The position numbers and the translations under genes were made by a program. From Bostrychus sinensis (Eukaryota > Chordata > Actinopteri > Gobiiformes > Eleotridae), in the NCBI GenBank assembly GCA_020698575.1, contig CM036242.1:6361254-6425253 (forward strand): 64,000 bases of DNA, written 5' to 3'. Below, piece by piece: positions 11,244-22,042 of the stretch (position 1 is its first letter; every line of letters starts with the position of its first letter). The notes below the pieces were generated by a model, which did not search any database, was not told where the DNA came from, and saw only the letters and a list, made by a program, of their open reading frames with translations.

Positions 11244-12689
11244 GGAGTCAATAAAGGGTCAGCTGTAAGAGGTATTGTAAACGAGAGAGTTGTAAATATC
11301 ATAAACATAAATCTAAAACTGTAAACGTAGCTCTAAGATTGTAAACAAAAAACATGATCATAAATGAAAGAAACAGATTGTGAACGTAAAACTTACGTGT
11401 ACGCTACTTCTTTTCATACGGAAGAGGATTAGGGCCAGTGTAAAAAAAAATATTTTTGAGGGTTAAGTTCTGAGATTAAAGTCAGAATTCTGAGAAAAAA
11501 GTCAGAATTCCTACACTATGTCTGCACATGTGGTTCCCGCCTGCGCTGCACAAATGAACATGACTCAGGTTTGATCCTTCCAGGCACCTGTAGTGAAACT
11601 ACGGTAGCCTGTAAGGAAGGCTTCTGCTATGAAATATTACGTATTGTATGTAAAAATTAAACATTTTTACCCACAGAAACATACAAGAATGCACTTAAAC
11701 ACTTATTGGGGAAGTAGTCACCTTTTAGTCATTTAATTCGCTGCTTAAGAATTTGCGCTCTGTTTATTGTTGCCACAGCGACGGCCGTCCATTACTGTCG
11801 CTGAGGCAACAGCGCAAGAGAAAGTGCTCTAGAACGTAAAAAAAATGTATTTTCTGAAACAAAGACAACATCACAACCTCATCAATAATAATGCATTTAT
11901 ATAGTTTATTGTATGGATTTTGTACTCTTTCTTGCACAACGTCAGTCCTTACAGGCACCCATACTTCTGACTTTAATCTCAGAATTCTGACTTTTTTCTC
12001 AGAATTCTGACTTTAATCTCAGAACTTAACCCTCAAAAAAATATTTTTTTTTACAATGGCCCTAATCCTCTTCCGTATTTTCATTTATCACACCATACAG
12101 TTGCGATAAATTTATTTCTAACCCTGTTTTTAAAGGGGGTGGCTCAATGCCCATTGGCTGGAGAGACAGGAAGTTGTCATCATTATACGACACCAGCTTC
12201 TGTTTACTGCGAGGGTGTGGGTTGTTTGGGGCCAAAGTCGCATAGTTACGAGACACCGCAATGGGAGACAATCGTTCATCTTTGGAGGTATATTATATTA
12301 TTTACACATTTTTCATCAGAGAAAGATCTGTTTAATTTGAACATTTAATAACGCCACCTGCAGTTTTGTGCACTTGTACGTCGAGAGGGGGCGGGTTGTT
12401 TTGGGCCGGTGACGACTTCCTGTCTCTCCAGCCAATGGGCACTGAGCCACCCCCATTAAAAACAGGGTTAGAAATAAATTTATCGTAACTGTAGCTTGAC
12501 TTGTAATTGTAACTTATGGAGTGATAAATGAAAAGAGGTAGCATAAACCTAAGTTTTATGTTCACAATGCATTTCTTTCGTTTATGATCATGTTTTTTAT
12601 GATTTTAAAGCTATGTTAGCAGTTTTAGATTTATGTTTACATGCTTATGTTTACAATACCTCTTCTGACCCTTTATTGACTCCATAATC
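11244..12689. mobile_element. large foldback element interrupted by a nested insertion
   Basis: The left arm starts ggagtcaataaagggtcag and the right arm ends with its complement …ctgaccctttattgactcc. The arms pair over most of their length, including 'agaaataaatttatcg' and the 'ggctggagagacaggaagt' segments around 12150 and 12415. The left arm is split by the IS3EU-like element at 11417-12077. Without that insert the element would be about 780 bp. No target duplication was identified and no coding sequence is present. Confidence 0.75.
11417..12077. mobile_element. IS3EU-like MITE nested in the foldback
   Basis: Ends are TACGGAAGAGGATTAGGGC and its complement, with inverted arms of about 100 bp containing 'tcagaattctgag' repeats. 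An exact 6-bp duplication TTTTCA lies at 11411-11416 and 12078-12083. The opposite arm of the surrounding palindrome, near 12520-12540, shows the unoccupied sequence (…ataaatgaaaagaggta…). The interior is not coding. The superfamily assignment is inferred from the TAY…RTA ends and 6-bp duplication. Confidence 0.8.
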
Positions 12690-12946
12690 TATTTTCAGTT
12701 ACTGTGCCAGCGCCCCTAGCCATCCCTGGCAAGTAACAACAACACACTTGGATGTGTTAATAGGCAAAAGCACAAGGTATTAATCAAGTGCATTGATATT
12801 TCCTTTTTAATCTATGCTCCGTCTGCACTGTGGACTTATATTTAGTGACAATACTGTGAGCAGCTCATGAAGTATGGTCATCTCTGTTTTTAACACATTG
12901 AATATTGTTTGTTGTCTCATTATGTTGTATAATATAAATCTTTAAT

Positions 12947-13601
12947 TACCGTATTTTCCTCACTATAAGGCGCACCTAAAAGCCTTTAATTTTCTCAAAA
13001 ACCGACAGTGCGCCTTATAATCCGATGCGCCTTATATATGGATCAGTGTTGGTTAATTATGGCTACCGTATTCAGGGGGCGTCGCCGAAGTGACAGCGGT
13101 AAAAACGGTAAAGGGGAATTCCAGTCCCAGCTGTTCATGTGTGCCATGGGCGTGTTTATGGATCCTGCCGCAAAAGAACAAGGAGGCGTGGCCTTTGCTC
13201 CATCTCAGTAGAAGAGTTGCGACATTGAGGGGACAGAAAACTGAGCGCTCGAACGCTGTTCATGTAGCTTTGAACTGTGACAAATGGAGTTGGAAATACA
13301 TTGTTTTCAACGAGGGCGGCACAAATAAGAGCTACCTGTACGTACGCTACCGTATTGTGAATGCACTAACTTGTTTTGGGAGTGAACGGAGTTGTAAGAA
13401 CGCTGGTTTGTATTCTATTAATAAAGTTTGACTGACTGACTTATCTGACTGTTTTATTGACATTCCCTTTAGCGCAGCGCCATCTAGTGGATGCGCCTTA
13501 TAATGCGGTGCGCCCTATATATGAAAACAGTTTTAAAATAGGCCATTAATTGAAGGTGCGCCTTATAATCCCATGCGCCTTATAGTGCGGAAAATACGGT
13601 A
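12947..13601. mobile_element. pogo-like MITE with iterated sub-terminal repeats
   Basis: Ends are TACCGTATTTTCCTCACTAT and the complement …agtgcggaaaatacggta, bounded by TA. A 'TGCGCCTTATA' motif occurs about seven times in the two terminal 100-120 bp zones in both orientations, resembling a set of transposase-binding sites. The interior carries frames such as MATVFRGRRRSDSGK… (13061 onward) that may be remnants of a transposon gene, but I do not recognise them. It is related in its ends to the 44433-45167 family but distinct in body. Confidence 0.75.
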
Positions 13602-15096
13602 AATGTAAAAGAAAACAGTGGCCTCTTGAACCTTCATTTTACCCAGTTTTAGCCAGAAATGCATAAGTAAAAATAAATAACACAAAACTGAGTCACAATT
13701 TGTGTGTTGTAAGACCCAAGTTAAATTTAACTCACTTTGTGATGTCCCTGAACAAACTCGACACAAGTTAAAATCATGTCATTTTTGGCACATTTGTTTT
13801 TGGAGAAGTCAATTAGCTTCCTTCCTTTGGGAGGTTCTCAAGTGTTCTTACAGACCTGTCCTGTAGATATTTTAAAATCCAATTAAATCCATTGTGCCCA
13901 TGTAGGACTTTGATACAGCTAAAGCACAAAAGCAACAAAATCTCCACACAAATAAAAGTTGTTTACCTGTGCCATGTGCTGCATCCTGCCCCTGACGCCA
14001 TCTGAAGCTGGGAGTCGAAAAATGTCAAGACCAAGTGGTGATTTTAAACTGCTGTAATGATATATAATGGAGTCAGAAAATGATCACAAACGCCTTTATG
14101 TCTGGTGCCTCCTTCCCTTCCAACCTCTGCAGATACATCACTGCTTTAATTTATGGTCGGTAGGTTCAACATCCAAGGAAGAAGAGAGGTCTGATCCCCG
14201 CTCCTACTGCCATTGTGTCCTTGGGCAAGACACATCACCCACCCAGAGCAGCCAAACAGAGTAAAGAATAAAATACAGCGTCCTAGTCTCCGAATACCGA
14301 GAAGATGCCCCAATACAAAGGTGGCTTTACCCTTCAAATGGAAAGCACATGTGGTTCAGAGGTATATAAACTCAGTAGAAATGATAACATTCATATTATA
14401 AAGTGATGAAAAAATTTCATAATAAAATTTGTTGAATAATTACACAATAAAAATTTGTTTAAATGTGATTTTCCATAAAATATTAAATGATTTACAAACA
14501 GCAAGGACACAAATTTATTTTTCAGTATCTTAGTCCAGAAGGCAATGTTTTGTTTTGACACACTTGATTTTCTGTGTGTATATATATAAATGTAAGCTCT
14601 GTAAACAAGCGTAGACTCTCATAAACCCACAGTGATTGCTCAATTTTCATGCCACTCAGATGTGAACACAAATAAACGTTTGGAGTGTTCACAGCTGGTC
14701 ATCAGAACTGAATCAAATCTAGACAACAACAATAAATAAATAAATAAATAAACAGAAATGGACCGAAACAACCGCAGCATACTCTTCTGGGAGAGGTGCA
14801 ACTCTGAACTAATGACATGCTCATTGCCAGACAAACCTTAGTAGGACTGTTACTTTGTTGGTTGTAGAGTTGTGTTCTATTACATTATAAACTGCTGGAT
14901 GATCTCAGGAAATAGCTTTGATTTATATGCTATATTTTTGGGCTGTTAAAGTATTTATTTGACAGTGACTGGAAAGTTAGCAGGCAGAAAACAAGGGGAG
15001 AGAGGGGAGAAGATATGGAGCTAATTGACCTTGGTTTGCTCACTCAGATGTCAGGTTTACCACTGATAAAATAAATAAGTCATAAAATCTTTATTT
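13602..15096. other. mostly unique; a SINE-like fragment at about 14190-14240
   Basis: The piece 'tgtccttgggcaagaca…cacccac' matches the body of the SINE family seen at 18960-19256 and 51640-51895. The rest is AT-rich with no supported gene. A short (AAAT)n tract lies near 14725-14750. Confidence 0.45.
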
Positions 15097-15102
15097 GTAT
15101 AG

Positions 15103-15707
15103 TACGGAAGCGTATTGCGTTCACCTGAAAAAAAAGTTCTAAGTTAGATCTGTTTTTATGAGAAAAGTTCTGTTTTTATGAGTAAAATTTGTTCTGTTTT
15201 TACGAGAAAAGTTCTGTTTTTATGAATATAAATAACTTGGGTTTTATGACAAAAGTAAATTCATGTCTATCACAGCCAATAAACGTTTAGCTCGTATTGA
15301 AGAGTTGCTAGCTAAAGAAAGGGCGTGAATGTCCCAACTACTTTGTTTAATACGGTTTTATTTTACTCTAGGCTTGAGACACTGGAGATTGTGCTTTCGT
15401 TAAGTAATATTGACGTATAATCATTAGTTTGTCGACTCTGCGCAGACATCTCAGGTCTTTGCGATTGACTTTGAATTCCTCTCCCCCCAAAAGTGGAACA
15501 AGATAATAAGGACCATTATCCACATAAAAACATGAAATTAATTTACTCGTAAAAACAGGATTTTTTCTCTCATAAAAACAGAATTAACTTTACTCATAAA
15601 AACAGAACTTTTCTCATGAAAACAGAACTTTTCTAATAAAAACAGAACCAACTTTGCTCATTAAAACAGAACCTTTTTTTTTCAGGTGAACGCAATACGC
15701 TTCCGTA
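15103..15707. mobile_element. IS3EU-like MITE, copy 2 (longer)
   Basis: This has the same ends as 3305-3601 (TACGGAAGCGTATTGCG and its complement) and the same arm repeats ('ttctgtttttatgag'), but with about 300 bp of additional central sequence (roughly 15240-15530). Flanks are GTATAG (15097-15102) and GTACAG (15708-15713), a 6-bp duplication with one mismatch. It lacks a transposase and may be closer to the parental form than the 297-bp copy. Confidence 0.75.
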
Positions 15708-15730
15708 GTACAGCACAGGTGATGGGGAGT

Positions 15731-15836
15731 GGTCACCTGTCAGGGGCGGGGCGTGGTCACCTGTCAGGGGCGGGGAGCGGTCACCCGTCAGGGGCGGGGC
15801 GCGGTCACCTGTCAGTGGCGGTCACCTGGTTTTATT
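15731..15836. repeat. 24-bp GC-rich minisatellite, ~4 copies
   Basis: 'ggtcacctgtcaggggcgg' starts at 15731, 15755, 15779 and 15803, an exact 24-bp period, with a final shortened unit at 15820. The composition contrasts strongly with the AT-rich surroundings. Confidence 0.9.
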
Positions 15837-16017
15837 TATTATTTATTATCGATTCACCTTTTTTTCATATTAGTCATAAGTCTCTGTTCTTTTATTTCCT
15901 TACATGGATTTTTCTTTGTGTGTCTTTATTTTCTTATTGCTGTGTACAGCACTTTGGCCGACTGTGTTGTATTTAAAGTGCTTTATAAATAAAGTTGAGT
16001 TGAGTTGAGTTGAGTTG
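15837..16017 (+). mobile_element. LINE 3' tail, L2-like, with (TTGAG)n
   Basis: The sequence 'gcactttggcc…gtatttaaagtgctttataaataaag' followed by four TTGAG units is the form seen at the 3' ends of L2-type fish LINEs (compare 31740-31811 and 40190-40247). It is 5'-truncated with no coding left. Confidence 0.6.
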
Positions 16018-16649
16018 CTTTATGGAGAAAAAAAACAACACAACAAATGAATGGTTTGTAGGAGTTTGTGGCTCCATGAGTTCAGGGATGGCCATGGATC
16101 TCACCACGGGTCCAGGACGCACAGAAAGCACAGCTCCCAGGAACGTGCACGGACAGAGGCAGTGAGAGGAAGTGATATATAAAGCACACGTAACAATTAT
16201 TAGTAAAAAGTTTTACACGAGACTCGTGAGGGGAGGGAAAGGAGAGGGCTCTAGTGCAGCAGCCAAAGGAGTGGACTCGTCCTGAAGTCAAACCACAGAC
16301 AAACGTGAGGCAGCTGCTCAGAGAAGAGAGAGCAGCTCAGTGTTGTGATATACGCACATTTCCAAGACGGTCACGCGCCCCCCGACACGGCTTCATGCCC
16401 TCCAAAGTGCTTTGAGAAGCGCCGGTGTACAGCAAAACAGATCTTGTGATTAATTTGCGTTAATAAATTTTAACGTGTTAATTTAAAAAAAAAAAATTGT
16501 ATGCATTAACGTGTTAACATTTACAGCCCTACAAAGTACTGAACAGCAAACAACATAAGTTAGGCAATAAAAACAACAAAGAAAAGACAGGTATATAGAC
16601 ATTTAGACAGTCAGTCAGAGATAGAACAGTAAATAAAGTAAATTATAAG
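16018..16649. other. no gene; hAT-like end fragment near 16440-16533
   Basis: About 16450-16533 resembles the end of a common MITE ('…gcattaacgtgttaacatttacagcccta'). The opposite end was not found. The rest shows no recognisable feature. Confidence 0.3.
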
Positions 16650-16975
16650 AAAGCCAGTCGATAAAAGTGTCTTTAAGAAGTGATTTAAGGGGTGATACTG
16701 ATGGTCCCAGCCTTATTTCCTCAGGCAGATGGTTCCAAAGTCGTGAAAAAGCTTGGTCATTTTGGTCTTGAGTCTCGACTTGGGAACAGCGAACAGGGAC
16801 CTGCCCGAGGATCTAAGGCTGCGGGGAGGCTCGTAGGGCGTTCGTAACTCTGTAATGTAGCTGAGTGCCAGACCTAAATGAACGTTCGAAGTGATGAGTA
16901 AAATCTTTAAATCAATTCTCAAACGTACAGGGAGCCACTGTAGTGAGGCTAAAACTGGAGTAATGTGAGTCTATA
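16650..16975. repeat. dispersed teleost repeat fragment
   Basis: The run 'cagatggttccaaag … gggagccactgtagtgaggctaaaactggagtaatgtg' resembles a repeat I have seen widely in fish genomes. I cannot assign it to a named element. No coding capacity. Confidence 0.4.
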
Positions 16976-18959
16976 GCTCAAGAGGCACATTTAGTCTCTT
17001 CTGAAAATCCAGGCACAAAAGAAAGATTTACAGCAAAAAGAAAGATAGTTTTTTGTGTCTTTGTGCTTTCACCATAAATGTGACATGTTGCTGCTGATTT
17101 TTATAAATAATTAACCAAGATTTTTAGCATGAATGACACAACATCTGGAAATAAAAGAGAACAGTAGAGCCTGTTCCATCTGACGCAGCAGATACAAATT
17201 TGTCTAACACACATTAAACATTTAAAACAAATTTATATAAATGCAATAATTGTAAAACTATAAAATACTTACATTAATGTGCCTGAGAAGGTAAAGTGTT
17301 AAATGCATGCACCTTCAAATAATTTAGAGTTCAACAATTTGACTGAGGTTGGAACAAAAGTGTAAAGGACAACAAAGTCAAGTTAACTCTAATTCATAAG
17401 GTTAATGCTTTTATTTTGGTAACTTCCTTTGTAAGCGGAAGTCTTATTGTGAATAGAGCTTAAATGTGTGTACATTAAAGTATACTTGATATATAGGCAA
17501 AAGACAAAAAGCAACGGTAATGAATGGAGAAAAGTTAAAAAAGAAAAAAAAGACAGTTGATAGGAGAACAAGGTTGGTTAACAAACGTTTCAAGAATATT
17601 TTGGAGTGACTTAGTGCATATTCGATGTTTGTAATGTTATTGTGGTTAGGCTAAAGAGTAAATAGTTATGCTAATGTATGAGGTATGCAAAATCTAATTA
17701 TTATTTTGTGTTTGCCCAGCTCTGACGTTGGTTTATGACCATGTACAGCTTCAATAAAATGTCATTTAACCATCAGTTCTGGCCTTCTCAATTCTACTGG
17801 AAGCTACAAAAAGACTTCTACTGGACGGTAAGCTGTACTTCCTTGAACTGCTGAACAGTTTCACTTTACTTCCAGGGACACAAGTTTTGAAAATTCATCT
17901 ATGGATTGATTTTTGAAGCTTTAATAGATATATAAAACTGATGTGCTCGTGTCAATCCCACTGCAGCCGAGCGGTGAGTTACTAAAGAGCAGAGGTTAAC
18001 TCCACTCATCTCCCAAATCCACTCAGCCCTTTGCTGTTTGACATCTAATAAAACCTGGACTTATATTAAAATCCCATTAGTGCCACCTAATCATGCTGCG
18101 GTTCACGCTGCCCCCATGACCAATTACTCCCCCGCCTTCGCCCTGGCTCCCACTGCCACAGCCGGCTCCATTTCCAACCTGAGGAGATGAAGAGGAGAGA
18201 GGAGTCACGCAGGGCTAAAGGCTGGCCTCTCCTTCACAGCAGAATTACAGTCTGCACATGATTAACTCTGGACATTGTTTCTGACTCCATTACATCTGAT
18301 AGGAACATGACTTACACCCAAACCAGCCAGGTATATTTCTAAAATAAAAAAAATTCTAGCTTCTTTTGCAGTGTGACAGTGATGACAAAAAGCCTCTGAT
18401 TTGAAACTTCAGAGGAAATAATTTGTGCCAGTTCTAATGCATCAGTGCACCACAGCGTTTCCCTTTTCTCTGTCTTTAAAAGAGTTGTTCTCCTCCGCCT
18501 CAGAAAGAATCAATCTGTGCACAAAGGCGTCGCTGGTGGACAGCAGGAGTTTGTCGATTAGCTCCCAGCTGAATGCTTAACCGGATACGACACAGGGGGA
18601 GTTCATCTTTTTTGGTGATTTTTGATGTCAGTGTCACAGTGCTCAACCCAATGCAATGTGTAATCTTATTTTGTTTTGTTTTGTTTTGTTTTTTGGCAAC
18701 TATAACCAATTCAACCAGAAACCTTAAGACAGGCTATAACAGTCCAGTGCTGTTAAATGATGAGTTTGGGATGAGGGTTTTATGCTCTTCATCCTATGTC
18801 TGCCACTCAAGAAACTCTTTTGGGCTACATCCCAGCCAGTATCTCCACGTGGGCCCCATATGAGTCACATTTTGGTTGTAAATCTGGGTCCCATGTGGGT
18901 TGGTCTTTGTAAGGAAATTGAAAATCACTCTTTCATTTGTTGTTTGTTGTTTCATTTGT
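16976..18959. other. mostly unique DNA; candidate conserved element at 17980-18330
   Basis: No gene is supported. About 18020-18330 is richer in GC than its surroundings, is free of recognisable repeats and includes homeobox-type AT sites (attaaaatcccattag, cctaatcatg). That makes it a candidate conserved non-coding element, but conservation cannot be judged from one genome. A short motif near 18850-18900 ('gggtcccatgtgggttg') recurs inverted near 23310-23345. Confidence 0.25.
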
Positions 18960-19217
18960 TGCATACTGTCGTTGTGTCCCTGGGCAAGACACTTCACCCA
19001 CCTTGCCTGTGTGAATGTGTTAGTGTGGCTGTGTTTGGTGGTGGTCAGAGGGGCCGTTGGCGCAGATTGGCAGCCACGCTTCTGTCAGTCTGCCCCAGGG
19101 CAGCTGTGGCTACAGAAGTAGCTCACCACCACCGAGTGTGACTGAGGAGTGAATGAATAATAGATCAAAATTGTAAAGCGACTTTGAGTTGTGTGAAAAG
19201 CGCTATATAAAATTGAT

Positions 19218-19252
<35 letters not shown>

Positions 19253-19256
19253 TTAC
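18960..19256 (+). mobile_element. SINE-like element ending in (ATT)n
   Basis: The body has 'gggcaagacacttcacccacctt…', 'gcagccacgcttctgtcagtctg', then 'gtaaagcgactttgag…aaaagcgctatataaa' and a long ATT repeat (19219-19253). The tail resembles LINE 3' ends, as expected for a SINE mobilised by a partner LINE. The tRNA-like head, present at 51640-51895, is missing here. Confidence 0.6.
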
Positions 19257-19610
19257 TTCTGAAAAGAAGCCTGTGCCCAGGGGTGGCACTGTTCCTCTCT
19301 GTGTCACGGTAGTGCCATGACTGACATGAACTGAGCCTTAACAGATACTGAGTTTGAACAGGACAAAAATATATAATCTCACATTAAACAGTTGAGTAAC
19401 AGTGATTATAACAAGTTTCAAAACAAAAGCTCAACCTATAGATAAGACTCTAGGAAACTTCATAAACAAGTACAGTGAAGCCCAAAATTATTGGGCATTA
19501 TCCCCTGGCAAATTTTGACTTAAAGTTACTTTTATTCAATCAGCAAGTTTTTTTTTGACCGGAAATGACACAGACTTCTCCCAAAACATAATAAGACGAT
19601 GTACAAGAGG

Positions 19611-19961
19611 AAAACGCCACGCATACAAGAATTCATAACTGAGATGGACAGATACATAGCACTCATAAACAAAATGGAAAATAAAAAAGCAATAACAAGA
19701 GATATATGGACCTTTTTAAAGGAGACCTTTTGTGCTTTTTTAATATTGCCTTTTGATGGGACAAGATGTTCAATCCAACAGAAAAATGTAAAAAAAAAAA
19801 AAAAAAAAAGCATTTAAGTATATGATTTGTATGATTTACCCCTTTGTCGTTTTTGTTTTGTTTGTCATTATTGCTTTATTGTCATAGCTGCTTGTATTAT
19901 TATCTATTTTGGTTATTTATGTGTAAAATGTATAAGTTAATAAAAATAAAAAATAAAAAAA
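19611..19961 (+). mobile_element. 5'-truncated L1-like LINE inserted in the Tc1 relic
   Basis: This 351-bp insert is bounded by an exact 15-bp target duplication ACGATGTACAAGAGG (19596-19610 and 19962-19976) and ends in an A-rich tail. An open frame through it includes 'EFITEMDRYIALINK', reminiscent of the extreme C-terminus of L1-type ORF2 proteins. Poly-A, long duplication and 5' truncation are hallmarks of target-primed reverse transcription. Clade assignment is tentative. Confidence 0.75.
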
Positions 19962-20104
19962 ACGATGTACAAGAGGCATCACTGTGGAAAAAAAAAAAAT
20001 AATTCTCAGCTTTTACTTACGTTTGAACAAAAAGTGGCATGTCCAAAATAATTCATACCCTTCTCAATAATCAATAGAAAAGCCTTTATTGGCTATTTCA
20101 GCAA

Positions 20105-20451
20105 TCAAACGCTTCCTATAATTGCTGACCAGCTTTTTGCATGACTCCTTGGTATTTTTTCCCATTTATCTTTAGCAATGAGCTCCAACTCTTTCAGGTT
20201 GAAGGTCTCTTTGTCATCAGCCTGATCTTTAGCTCCCTCCACAGATTCTCAGTTGGATTCAAGTCAGGACTCTGCCAAACATTAATGTTTTTGTCTGCTA
20301 GCCATTTCTTCACCACTTTTGCTGTGTGTTTTTGGGTCGTTGTTGTGCTGAAATGTCCACTGGTGCCCAAGGCCAAGTTTCTCTGCAGACTGCCTGATGT
20401 GTCATTTCTGGTCAAAAAAAAAAAAAAAAATTGCTGGTTGAATAAAAGCAA
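20105..20451 (-). pseudogene. Tc1-like transposase, C-terminal remnant
   Basis: On the minus strand the conserved Tc1 block 'QSPDLNPTENLWRELK' is visible, preceded by a degenerate 'NNDPK' (second catalytic Asp region) and followed by 'ELELIAKDKWEKIPRSHAK' up to a TGA complement at 20105. At least two frame breaks are present, one after the 'KRPS' segment and one near the 'DPK' segment, and a few residues before SPDLNP are missing. The first catalytic Asp region and DNA-binding domain are absent. It is inactive. Confidence 0.75.
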
Positions 20452-20499
20452 CTTTAAGCCAGAATTTGTCAGGGGTATGAATAATTTCTGGCTTCACTG

Positions 20500-21504
20500 C
20501 AACTCCTCTACATGTAAGAATAACATTTACTCTTAACCGAGACTCAGCAGTGTTTCAGGAGAATTTGAACTGAAAAGATGAAAAAAAAAGACTGAATCCC
20601 TGCCATGTTAATGTGATTCATGGTCTCTAAGCAACTTACACAATATCAGGCTTTTTGAAATATTAACTAAACAGGATTAGCCTACTCAAACAAGTGTGAA
20701 TGAAATCTGTTTATGAGGTGCAAACAAAATTATAACCTCATTAAAACCCTGGCCTTGTCCCTGTGGTCATTCTGACTCCAAATGAAGTTTGTTACTGTAT
20801 AACTCTGTTGTTTCTTCATCAAATGGGCTGAAATTAACAGGAGTTGTTCAATAGCAAGTTCTTTGTCATCAAAATAAATTTGAAGCAATTTGATTAAATA
20901 ATTAATGTTTTATGGAAAACAGTAACAAAAAAGTCCTCTGGGGTCTGATGGACATAGACTTTAATAATCCCAAAGAAAATGTGCAGTTGTTTTCTGTTGC
21001 TCTCACAGACACTGTAAATACCAGAAAAAAATCATAAATATGTAGATAAACTACATATAGAAGTAAAATATCTAAAAAAAAAAAAAAAACCTTCTTGATG
21101 TTGATGGTCTGTGAAACTTGGCCTGAAACTCATTGGGCTTGGTTTTCTGAGCTGCAGAGGCAGATGCTTGTCAAACCTCCCAGACTACTCAGAGACATTT
21201 TTTTTTTCTATTTGACCAAAAATTACCTCCATAACACATATTTTGTGCTGGTAAGTCCACAAATCACTATGTTCTTCACTGCAGTGAACAGTGTAGTACC
21301 TCTGCTCTGTCAGTGAGAGGAGATGTCCTACAGACGCATAAGTTTCATGGTGTTGAACTGTGTTTTTATTTTTTTCTGAAAGTCCAGTTACATCTTTTCT
21401 TTGTTCTTTATTTCTATGTTAGCCTTGGTTCTGTATTTGACAAAGCCCAAGTCGGGCATCCACAGCCTTTCAGGGCATCATGTGCAGGGCTGTCTTCCTC
21501 TTCC
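20500..21504. other. no gene; LINE-tail-like fragment near 20950-21060
   Basis: 'gacatagactttaataatccc' resembles the inverted 3' end of a fish LINE ('…gggatcaataaagt'). An A-run lies at 21074-21090. Nothing else is supported. Confidence 0.35.
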
Positions 21505-21738
21505 CTAAGCACGGTCAGGTAACTCCTGAGCTCGGTGCTGGAGTCTGATCACAGACACAGAGAAGACGGAGTTAAAGAGGAGATCTTGCTCAGTGAAGGT
21601 GTGTTTTCTGTGGACCTCTGTTTTTAGATTCCCATCTTCTTCAGTGACTACAGTGCAGTGTAAAAAGAGCAGGCTGATCTGTTTTGGCCTTGGACAGAAA
21701 GTTGGATTGTCATGAAATTTGTGAGCACAGAAACTCAC
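21505..21738 (-). pseudogene. Penelope-like element fragment
   Basis: The minus-strand frame contains 'DGNLKTEVHRKHTFTEQDLL' and then '…IRLQHRA', the same layout as the frame at 29868-30284 ('EVYRKPT…QYLLFDSNH…VIRTLQHRA'). This is a recognisable part of the reverse transcriptase region of Penelope-like retroelements. Only about 70 codons remain and no GIY-YIG endonuclease part is seen. A DIRS-type or other retroelement origin is less likely. Confidence 0.5.
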
Positions 21739-22007
21739 AAAAATCCATGCAGTCAGGCTCTCGCTGACTCATTTGGGTCTGAACCAGTTGTGGTGTGGGC
21801 CAATGGTGTGGCAGTACTGCTGTGAGTGGGCGGGGTTTAGGTTTGCAGAGTGATTCTTGCCACCAACATGGCCGTAAGGTATGCTGCTATACATTTTAAC
21901 AGCAAGTAGAGTCTGTGTGTTTCTGCCATGGGCCCACTGGACAAGATTCTGTCTCAAATACATTTAAACATTCAGAAGACAGTGGCTGAGAAAGAGAGAG
22001 GAGGGCA

Positions 22008-22042
22008 GACCCTAACCCTAACCCTAACCCTAACCCTAACGC
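22008..22042. repeat. short interstitial telomeric repeat (CCCTAA)n
   Basis: Five tandem CCCTAA units and a degenerate sixth lie at about 22008-22042. The block sits in ordinary sequence with no other subtelomeric sign, so it is an internal telomere-like tract rather than a chromosome end. Confidence 0.95.

Larger units (their letters stand above)
19473..20499 (-). mobile_element. Tc1-like transposon relic with a nested LINE
   Basis: The left end cagtgaagcccaaaattatt and the right end …aataatttctggcttcactg form inverted terminal repeats, with TA before the left end and CA (mutated TA) after the right end. Transposase remnants lie on the minus strand (20105-20451). The 3' portion is split by an L1-like insertion at 19611-19961. 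The 5' half of the transposase is absent, so the copy is both deleted and interrupted. Confidence 0.8.

Noticed and set aside
20141..20536. 131-codon plus-strand frame
   Set aside because: It is antisense to the Tc1 transposase remnant on the minus strand.
22008..22042. Possible chromosome end
   Set aside because: Only five to six telomeric units with ordinary sequence on both sides.
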